In this document: one piece after another, positions 6,717-12,289 of the stretch
Numbering within the stretch: position 1 is the first letter of the stretch
Layout: every line of letters starts with the position of its first letter
Source: Bacillota bacterium
Lineage (GTDB): Bacteria; Bacillota; UBA4882; UBA8346
Direction of reading: 5' to 3'
NCBI GenBank assembly: GCA_023415375.1
Contig: JAEZKW010000046.1
Location: forward strand, 1-12,289
DNA length: 12,289 bases
Made by a program: the position numbers and the translations under genes
Notes under the pieces: model-generated
The model's database searches: none
What the model saw: the letters and a program-made list of their open reading frames with translations, nothing else
What the model was told of the DNA's origin: nothing

Positions 6717-6737
6717 GACATCCTCCAGATAAATACA

Positions 6738-6767
6738 ATTGTATCACATTTACGAAAATTTAATCAA
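6738..6767 (-). promoter_or_regulatory. Candidate promoter of the DUF2298 gene
   Basis: Read on the minus strand, TTGATT (6767-6762) is followed after 18 bases by TACAAT (6743-6738), preceded by TG-rich sequence. Transcription would begin near 6731, giving a leader of about 15 bases that just contains the GGAGGA site. The rest of the divergent gap to 7000 is AT-rich; I see only a short ATCCA/TGGAT inverted repeat (6853-6866) and no clear promoter for the gene at 7001. Confidence 0.5.
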
Positions 6768-7000
6768 TATATATTGGCTATTGTTTGTTTACCGGCTTGT
6801 ATGAAGTATTAAAATAGAGTCATTTTTCCGCTTTATCAACCATCTATATCACATCCATGGGTGGATAAGGATTATTTTTTATCTAAAACAAGCAGGAAAA
6901 ATAAGAAAAAAATCGAAAAAGCAAAATAAAATTTAAAATATGCCGATAGATTGCTATAGAAAGTTAGATAGGATCCAGCGTTGCAGGGAGGTTTTGTAAA

Positions 7001-7285
7001 ATGAGTATGAATATATGCGGTTATAAATTTGACGGCCCTTTTTGCGTGGAAACAACCATTGTACCGGTCAATCGTGCGGCTGTTTATGTAATTATCTACA
7101 ACTCACCGGATGGACAATGTTTCATTAACGATGTCGGAGTTTCCAATGAGCAATATTGGGACCGTAATAATTATGATGGAGCCGTGTCCTTGTTTTTACG
7201 TTATATGCCTAGCACTGAAGGATATACCAGCCAAGATCGGCAAATCCTTGAACGAAAAATAAGAGATTATTATAGTTTACCCTAA
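7001..7285 (+). CDS. Small protein, possibly a degenerate GIY-YIG-like family member
   Basis: The 94-residue soluble protein starts at ATG 7001, with AGGGAGG (6985-6991) 9 bases upstream; the in-frame ATG at 7007 is too far from that site. The order of elements is CGYKFDGPF (6-14), AAVYVIIY (26-33), FINDVGVSNEQ (41-51) and a C-terminal ILERKIRDYYSLP. It recalls a family of roughly 95-residue bacterial proteins that begin with a FDGP-type motif and have a GVY and a DVG(E)S element, equivalent to GIY and YIG of GIY-YIG nucleases, with a C-terminal Glu helix. Here the Gly of GVY is Ala and no clear catalytic Arg follows DVG, so nuclease activity is doubtful. It stands alone: it is divergent from the DUF2298 gene, and 318 bases separate it from the next start. 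The coding call is good; the family call is tentative. Confidence 0.6.
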   Translation: MSMNICGYKFDGPFCVETTIVPVNRAAVYVIIYNSPDGQCFINDVGVSNEQYWDRNNYDGAVSLFLRYMPSTEGYTSQDRQILERKIRDYYSLP

Positions 7286-7458
7286 ATATTCTTAGTTCCG
7301 GGTGTATAGGTTCGGCTTGTTTAATGAAAAGCAACTCATGGATACTTATATTTATCGAAGTCAAAATCTTTGTAATGAATCAATCATTCGTATAAGGCTG
7401 TCCAAAGAGAATTTTATATCTAAGATTTCAATATAAAGCGTCCTGGAAAAGGCCAGAG

Positions 7459-7587
7459 ATGTTTATTGTAATCTTCGATATTGAAAAGATCTTTTGCGAC
7501 AGTCTTATTCCATATTTTAGGGCCGTACGCGCAAAAGCATCGGTAATAATGGAAATTCCAACAATTATGTATGGTATTTGGATTTAA
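7459..7587 (+). CDS. Candidate 42-residue ORF just upstream of the DUF4015 gene
   Basis: Within the otherwise gene-free stretch 7286-7600, an ATG at 7459 opens a 42-codon frame (MFIVIFDIEK...) ending at TAA 7585-7587, immediately before the AGAGGAGGA ribosome binding site of the next gene. The frame is open back to 7396. It has a hydrophobic start and an Arg/Lys-rich middle, but no good ribosome binding site and no homology that I recognise. It could be a leader peptide, a gene remnant or chance. I see no terminator after 7285 and no clear promoter in this gap. Confidence 0.2.
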   Translation: MFIVIFDIEKIFCDSLIPYFRAVRAKASVIMEIPTIMYGIWI

Positions 7588-7603
7588 TAGAGGAGGAAAC
7601 TTG

Positions 7604-9601
7604 TTGCAAAAATATAAATTGTTGATGGCGCGTGCGCGCGTAGCTTTTTTTATTGCAGTGATGGTCTCCCTAACCGGGGGGGCCATTTGGGGAGAAAATG
7701 ATACCAATCAAAATTTATCTCCAATCAATTTAGAAAAAATGAGCAATGAAAAAGAGAATGGTGTTGAAAAGGACATATTCCAGCCTGATGCATTCCTGCA
7801 GGCTGATACCAACATTGCATATGGCCTCTCACGCAAAGCAGGTTTCCTCTTTTCAAATGATGCCGGAAAGAATTGGAGTCCCAGAAATAATGGTTTGCCT
7901 AAGAAAAGGATTTATCCTTATGAGGAAGAACAAGTACGCCATCTGGTGGCTCTGGGAGTTGATCCGCTAAACTCTTCGAGGGTGGCAGTTCTTACGGCCA
8001 ATCAAATATATATATCCGAAAATTATGGTCAAACCTGGGAGCTCGTTGCTCGTAAGCGGCCAATCCCGGAGGGTGCTTATTTAACTGCAGTCGCATTATC
8101 ACCGGTTGATAAAAATACGATATTACTTGGGACCTCTTTCGCGGGGATTTTTGAGACCCATGACCGTGGCCAAAACTGGAAGAATATTTCAGGGGAACTC
8201 AAATTTCTTTATCAGGGTGCCGATTATTGGGAGGAAATTTCAGCACTTGCATACCCTAAAGCCGATCCGGAACGCATCCTCTTTCGCTGCGGTTTTGGAC
8301 AGAGCGCACACGCGCTAGTTTACCGAATGAGTAAAGATCGCAAAAATGCTGAAAAAATAAACGACCCCCAAATAAATAATCCGTTTACAGCACCAAGTGA
8401 TGCGGCTACATCATTTCAAAAAGATGCCCCGCATACGCGAAATCAAGATAATCCGAAGGGTACTTTCCAGAAAGATCAATTCGATTTAAATCCAATCAGG
8501 AATCTAATTGTTGACGAGAGCGATTTATTGTTTGATAACCCGATAAAATATAGGCCGGTGGAAATTGATCCTGCCAAAGAAGCCCGTTTGCGTACAGCCG
8601 CAGGCCGGTTTGGAATTTATCTTCGTTCCGATAAAGCTTATGGAAAGAGTCTGGATCAAAAGATTCAGTTTGTGAAGAGTAACGGCCTCAATTCATTGGT
8701 AGTTGATTGCAAAGACGATTTTGGGATGATTACTTACGATACCAAGCTCACGCAACCCCGGAAAATGGGCGCCGTGCGCCGTAATGGTATTAAAATGGGG
8801 GAACTGTTACGGAAAGCTAAACAAAATGGGATTTATGTAATTGGCAGAATTGTGACCTTTCAGGATCCGAAGCTTTTTCACTATCAAAACTTTAAATATG
8901 CTGTATGGGATAAAACAACCAATAAGCCTTGGAATACAAGAGAATATTGGGTTGATCCTTATAGTGAGGGCGCGTGGGAATATAACCGGGCCATTGCCGA
9001 AGAATTACAGTCACTGGGAGTGGATGAGATTCAATTCGATTATATCAGATTTCCAACGGATGGTGCGATTTCAAAGATTGCTTTTCGGTATCGTCCAAAC
9101 GGCGCCGAAAAAGCTGATGCTTTAGAGTCATTTCTAGCCTTTGTCCGTCAGAAAATCACTATCCCGATTAGCACCGACCTTTATGGTTTTAGTTGCTGGT
9201 GCCGCTCAATCAGCTCAAACGGGCAAAATTTAGAAGAAATTAGTGATTATGTGGATGTTATTTGTCCAATGTTTTATCCATCGCATTTTCCAAGTAATTT
9301 CTTGCCTGAACTTGATTACCTGGAACGTGCCCGCCGGATTTATCACGACGGAACCAACCGTGCGTATGCAATTACGGGAGGAAAAAGCATGGTCCGGCCT
9401 TATATCCAAGCTTTTAGACTCGGTAAAGAACTAAAAATGACCCCACCTGTCTATACTGATTATATGTTACGTCAAATTCAGGGTAATTTGACAACGGTAT
9501 CCCCAGGATTCACGCTTTGGGATTACTCCAATCGTTATTATATGGTGACAGAACAGGTAGGAAGTTTCCTAAACCAGCAAGTCGCGGGGAAGAATAAATA
9601 G
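7604..9601 (+). CDS. Secreted Asp-box protein with C-terminal DUF4015 putative glycoside hydrolase domain
   Basis: I place the start at TTG 7604, because AGAGGAGGA (7589-7597) lies 7 bases before it. The ATG at 7571 is upstream of that site, and TTG 7601 is the close alternative. The product is then 665 residues. A basic start (KYKLLMARAR) and hydrophobic stretch (13-29) form a signal peptide or anchor. Three Asp-box-like units follow, SNDAGKNW (84-91), SENYGQTW (138-145) and THDRGQNW (185-192), as in sialidase/sortilin-type propeller blades. A linker rich in Asn and Gln (245-330) leads to a DUF4015 domain (about 336-645). That domain shows FGIYLRS, VVDCKDDFG (366-374), GRIVTFQDP (414-422), WVDPYSEGAWEYN (449-461), DEIQFDYIRFP (474-484) and DVICPMFYPSHFP (551-563). 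DUF4015 is a predicted TIM-barrel glycosidase acting outside the cell; its acidic residues around 474-479 are the likely active-site region. The substrate is unknown. It heads a same-strand cluster with the phosphatase 51 bases downstream. Confidence 0.82.
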   Translation: MQKYKLLMARARVAFFIAVMVSLTGGAIWGENDTNQNLSPINLEKMSNEKENGVEKDIFQPDAFLQADTNIAYGLSRKAGFLFSNDAGKNWSPRNNGLPKKRIYPYEEEQVRHLVALGVDPLNSSRVAVLTANQIYISENYGQTWELVARKRPIPEGAYLTAVALSPVDKNTILLGTSFAGIFETHDRGQNWKNISGELKFLYQGADYWEEISALAYPKADPERILFRCGFGQSAHALVYRMSKDRKNAEKINDPQINNPFTAPSDAATSFQKDAPHTRNQDNPKGTFQKDQFDLNPIRNLIVDESDLLFDNPIKYRPVEIDPAKEARLRTAAGRFGIYLRSDKAYGKSLDQKIQFVKSNGLNSLVVDCKDDFGMITYDTKLTQPRKMGAVRRNGIKMGELLRKAKQNGIYVIGRIVTFQDPKLFHYQNFKYAVWDKTTNKPWNTREYWVDPYSEGAWEYNRAIAEELQSLGVDEIQFDYIRFPTDGAISKIAFRYRPNGAEKADALESFLAFVRQKITIPISTDLYGFSCWCRSISSNGQNLEEISDYVDVICPMFYPSHFPSNFLPELDYLERARRIYHDGTNRAYAITGGKSMVRPYIQAFRLGKELKMTPPVYTDYMLRQIQGNLTTVSPGFTLWDYSNRYYMVTEQVGSFLNQQVAGKNK

Positions 9602-9652
9602 TCATTTGAAATGTTGACCTCAAAATGAAATTCTTGTTTGGAGTGAGATTGA

Positions 9653-10429
9653 ATGAATGAAATGATAACCGTATGTACACAGGCAGCTCTACAAGCCGGA
9701 GCGTTGTTAAAAGCTAATTTTGGCAATAGCGAACTTCAAGTTGAAAAAAAAGTTGACCATAGTCTGGTGACCAATGTCGATAAGGAAGCGGAACGGATTA
9801 TTGTCTCGCAAATTAGGGGCAAGTATCCGAGCCACAGTATTATCGGTGAAGAGAGCGGCCAGGACGGTGTCGGGAATGATTATATCTGGATTATAGACCC
9901 ACTGGATGGTACTCATAATTTTATCCGCGGTATTAATATGTTTGGGGTTTCCATCGGCGTGGTTCATCAAGGCCGCTTTGTGGCGGGAGTAATCTACCTC
10001 CCCGTGTTAGAAGAGTTATATGTAGCAGAATATGGTAGTGGCGCTTATAAAAATGAACGGAAAATAAAAGTATCCGGCTATCAAAATTTATCAGAGTGCA
10101 CGGTCGCATTTGACTCCAGTATTAAAAAGGCCCCCCAGGCAGAAGTTCAGATTTTACAGAAGCTCTCCATCAATACTTTTAATATTCGGATGTTTGGCAC
10201 CTCGATCCGTCAATTATCATATTTGGCTGAAGGAGTCCTGGATGGAATTGTGGAATTTGATGATCATCCCTGGGACTTCGCGGCCGGAGCGTGTATTGTG
10301 GCTGAAGCCGGCGGCATGATTACCAATTTGCAAGGTGGACCGCTTACCCATATGGATACCGGTTTTTGTGCTTCAAATGGTAAGGTACATCAACAGATTC
10401 AAGCGTTGATTCAGGATAATCGCCCATAA
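9653..10429 (+). CDS. Inositol-monophosphatase-family phosphatase
   Basis: This 258-residue cytosolic enzyme has the full metal-dependent phosphatase signature. DHSLVTNVDKEAE (35-47) precedes the metal ligand site IGEESG (64-69). Motif 1 follows as WIIDPLDGTHNF (79-90), with Asp82 and Asp85, and motif 2 as HPWDFAAGACIVAEAGG (205-221), with Asp208. All expected Mg-binding residues are present and the length is typical. Family members hydrolyse inositol phosphates, or related sugar phosphates and nucleotide phosphates such as fructose-1,6-bisphosphate or PAP; sequence alone does not decide which. The ATG at 9653 has GGAGTGA (9640-9646) 6 bases upstream. It lies between two genes for exported or membrane-anchored hydrolases, 51 bases after one and 28 bases before the other, so they probably form an operon. 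Confidence 0.93.
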   Translation: MNEMITVCTQAALQAGALLKANFGNSELQVEKKVDHSLVTNVDKEAERIIVSQIRGKYPSHSIIGEESGQDGVGNDYIWIIDPLDGTHNFIRGINMFGVSIGVVHQGRFVAGVIYLPVLEELYVAEYGSGAYKNERKIKVSGYQNLSECTVAFDSSIKKAPQAEVQILQKLSINTFNIRMFGTSIRQLSYLAEGVLDGIVEFDDHPWDFAAGACIVAEAGGMITNLQGGPLTHMDTGFCASNGKVHQQIQALIQDNRP

Positions 10430-10457
10430 TTGTCAACAAGTTTTAAAGGAGCGATGG

Positions 10458-12289
10458 ATGAGAAAAGTAATTCTGGTGCGCGCGCTCACAGTCTGTTTAA
10501 TAATTTTAGCGGTAGGTCTATTCATATATTCAGAAGCAGTCGGTTACCGCTCGGCCAAAGTAACATTGCAACCGAAAAATGAAGGGAATCAGTACATTTA
10601 TGAAAATGGAGTCCTTTACCGGAGAGCTGGCTTTGTTCCTCAATTAACCGTAAGCGGCAGTCATTATCAGATGGGGTTGCAATATGGTGTTCTATTGCGA
10701 CCCGAAATAGAATATACGCTGATTTCGGTTGAACGGTTACTGGCTATCGAGGCGGGAGAAAGAAAGGTTCCTTTATGGCTGGTCAAGCTGTATGTTGGCT
10801 TTCAGGCGAGACGGATTGCAAGCAGATTGCCCTCCCGTTTTATCGATGAAATCAAAGGTGTGTCTACAGGATCCGGTTTTCCCTATCAAAAGATTTTAAT
10901 CGCCGATATGATTTATGACATATTTCGCTTAACCGGTTGCACCAGTGTGGTTTGGCGAAGCTCTGACGGGACAATTTACCACGGGCATAATACTGATATC
11001 GGATGGGGATTATCCTGGCCTCCAACTGTGATCGTTAAGCATAATCCCACGGGATATCATTCGTTCACTTCCATAACTTGGGCTGGATTTCTGGGAACCC
11101 AGAGTGCGTACAATTCGGAAGGGTTATGCTATAGTGAAAATACTTTAGCGGCTAAAAAAATTAATTCCCGGGGTTTTTCTGTCAATTATTTAGCCCGGAT
11201 GATCATGGAGGAATGCGGTTCAATCCCGGATGTCTCTTCAATTTTTAACCGTTATGGGACGATTGATGGAGAAGCCCTGGTCCTTAGTGATCTAAAAAGC
11301 GGAGCGATCGTCGAAACGACTCCACTGTCTCCCGGGCGTGCGCGCCCTCACTGGTCACTGATTCCCATGCGGGGCAATGCTCTTTGGGGAATTAACTTGT
11401 ATCAGACGCCGGATTTCCAGGAACGGGTGCAAGATAGGTTACGAACCAACAATGGTTTTAATGCCGGCCGCCTTAAAATCCTTAATCATTATTTTAACAC
11501 AAATCCGACAAGCCACTGTCAGATTCACCCTACATCAGAACTTGCCGGATCGAGGTTTAATCAACCAAAGATCTATGACTTGGATCATCTGATTGAACTA
11601 ATGCGGACTTCCAACGGGCCTGATGGTGATGATTATGCAAAAAACGCCTATTTATCAGGGGTATGCAATTATTCCGGGCTTCAAATGATTGTTTTCAGCT
11701 CACAAGCGAACGCGCGCGCGCGCGGTTTTTACTTGGCAACCGGTAACTATTACGCAGCCCGGAACGAAGTTCAATTTTACCCGGATGATTTTACTATCTG
11801 CCCGGGCCGTTATAAATCAGCCGCTCCCTTGGAGAAAGCGGTTGAAAAGGCAGCCCGTTTGATGAATACTATAGCGGGAGGCAAGCGACTTTATCAAAGC
11901 TGGTGCGACCTGGCGAAGCAGTATCCCAAAGAAGCTTTCATTCAAGCCTATACTGGATGGGCTGCTTTAGATATCGGCAATAAGAAGGAATGGGCAAACA
12001 GAATGCAAAAAACTTGGGAGTTACAACCGGACTTTGCCGAATATCAAGTCTGGGCGGCATGCGGCACCTTTTACTTTCACCATTATCACCAGGTGATTGC
12101 TTTATTAGATCCGCTGGAACCGGAGAAGCTGAATTCCATAAAATATAAAGTATTACGGCTTAAATTATTAGACCTATCTTCTCAAAGTAGGGCTCATAAA
12201 CAGGCTAAGGTATACTTCAAAGAATTAAACCCTCTTCTCACAAATGATCCTGAGTTAAAACATTGGTTGGAAAAATTTATGAAAACTAT
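10458..12289 (+). CDS. Membrane-anchored C45/acyltransferase-like N-terminal nucleophile hydrolase (3' truncated)
   Basis: From ATG 10458 the frame stays open to the window edge, 610 codons without a stop, so the C-terminus is missing. AAAGGAG (10445-10451) lies 6 bases upstream. The ATG at 10454 is too close to it, and its frame stops after about 40 codons. Residues 8-24 are hydrophobic after a basic start, giving a signal anchor. The following domain has SGSHYQMGLQYG (66-77), then TGCTSVVW (159-166) and YHGHNTDIGWG (174-184), then AGFLGTQSAYNSEGLCYSEN. This is the layout of the peptidase C45 / acyl-CoA:6-aminopenicillanate acyltransferase-like family, in which the chain self-cleaves before a Cys (here Cys161) that becomes the nucleophile. 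Such enzymes act on amide bonds of small molecules. Residues from about 485 onward are helical with TPR-like pairs, such as AFIQAYTGWAALDIGNKKEW. Substrate unknown. It is the last visible gene of the cluster. Confidence 0.8.
   Translation, partial: MRKVILVRALTVCLIILAVGLFIYSEAVGYRSAKVTLQPKNEGNQYIYENGVLYRRAGFVPQLTVSGSHYQMGLQYGVLLRPEIEYTLISVERLLAIEAGERKVPLWLVKLYVGFQARRIASRLPSRFIDEIKGVSTGSGFPYQKILIADMIYDIFRLTGCTSVVWRSSDGTIYHGHNTDIGWGLSWPPTVIVKHNPTGYHSFTSITWAGFLGTQSAYNSEGLCYSENTLAAKKINSRGFSVNYLARMIMEECGSIPDVSSIFNRYGTIDGEALVLSDLKSGAIVETTPLSPGRARPHWSLIPMRGNALWGINLYQTPDFQERVQDRLRTNNGFNAGRLKILNHYFNTNPTSHCQIHPTSELAGSRFNQPKIYDLDHLIELMRTSNGPDGDDYAKNAYLSGVCNYSGLQMIVFSSQANARARGFYLATGNYYAARNEVQFYPDDFTICPGRYKSAAPLEKAVEKAARLMNTIAGGKRLYQSWCDLAKQYPKEAFIQAYTGWAALDIGNKKEWANRMQKTWELQPDFAEYQVWAACGTFYFHHYHQVIALLDPLEPEKLNSIKYKVLRLKLLDLSSQSRAHKQAKVYFKELNPLLTNDPELKHWLEKFMKT
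11711..11724 (+). repeat. (CG)7 dinucleotide tract inside the C45-like gene
   Basis: Seven uninterrupted CG dinucleotides encode part of NARARG in the C45-like protein. Shorter alternating G/C runs occur at about 7628-7640 and 10476-10484, both near the start of their gene, and at 11337-11344. Pure CG alternation of this length can adopt Z-DNA and is slippage-prone; it stands out in this AT-leaning window. Confidence 0.75.

Noticed and set aside
7420..7707. Minus-strand frame of 95 codons at the start of the DUF4015 gene
   Set aside because: It overlaps the signal peptide region of a well-supported gene and its own ribosome binding site. The product has no recognisable features.
10454..10585. 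ATG at 10454 as the start of the last gene
   Set aside because: Its frame stops after about 40 codons, and it is only 2 bases from the AAAGGAG site. The frame from 10458 has proper spacing and 610 open codons.

Overview
The window looks like chromosomal DNA of a Gram-positive, Bacillota-like (Clostridia or related) bacterium. The signs are a c-di-AMP (ydaO-type) riboswitch with an intrinsic terminator, strong GGAGG-type ribosome binding sites, a TTG start preceded by AGAGGAGGA, a DUF421/YetF-type membrane protein, and a Tyr/Pro-rich protein tail of the kind found on spore coat or envelope proteins. Base composition is moderate to AT-rich. No rRNA, tRNA, insertion sequence, CRISPR array or phage gene was recognised. 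Family names below come from motif recognition by eye, not from database searches.

Layout. Positions 2-184 hold the C-terminal end of a low-complexity repeat protein, closed by a terminator (196-225). Positions 226-851 are a long leader: a candidate promoter (308-336), a c-di-AMP riboswitch (about 484-632), its expression-platform terminator (653-681) and a second long-range stem (726-788). The leader feeds two overlapping genes: an opine (octopine/nopaline-type) dehydrogenase (852-1946) and a B12-binding protein with a mutase-like C-terminal part (1939-3468). A DUF421/YetF-type membrane protein (3596-4276) follows on the same strand, with alternative hairpins next to its ribosome binding site. 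A structured intergenic region (4310-4441) separates it from a convergent gene for a DUF2298 ('YYY') polytopic membrane protein (4479-6716, minus strand).

After a divergent intergenic region comes a 94-residue protein (7001-7285) that resembles a degenerate GIY-YIG-like small family. Next is a same-strand cluster: a secreted Asp-box plus DUF4015 putative glycosidase (7604-9601), an inositol-monophosphatase-family phosphatase (9653-10429), and a membrane-anchored C45/acyltransferase-like N-terminal nucleophile hydrolase (10458 to the window end, with no stop inside the window).

How the genes may work together. The most notable unit is the c-di-AMP riboswitch driving an opine dehydrogenase and a cobalamin-dependent enzyme. 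In known cases this riboswitch class controls potassium and osmolyte transport, osmoprotectant synthesis and cell-wall enzymes. The pairing therefore suggests, as inference, a B12-dependent route to an unusual amino acid that is then joined to a keto acid, giving an opine-like solute or secreted metabolite under c-di-AMP control. The later three-gene cluster encodes one exported and one membrane-anchored hydrolase around a cytosolic phosphatase, which fits an envelope or extracellular role without naming a substrate.
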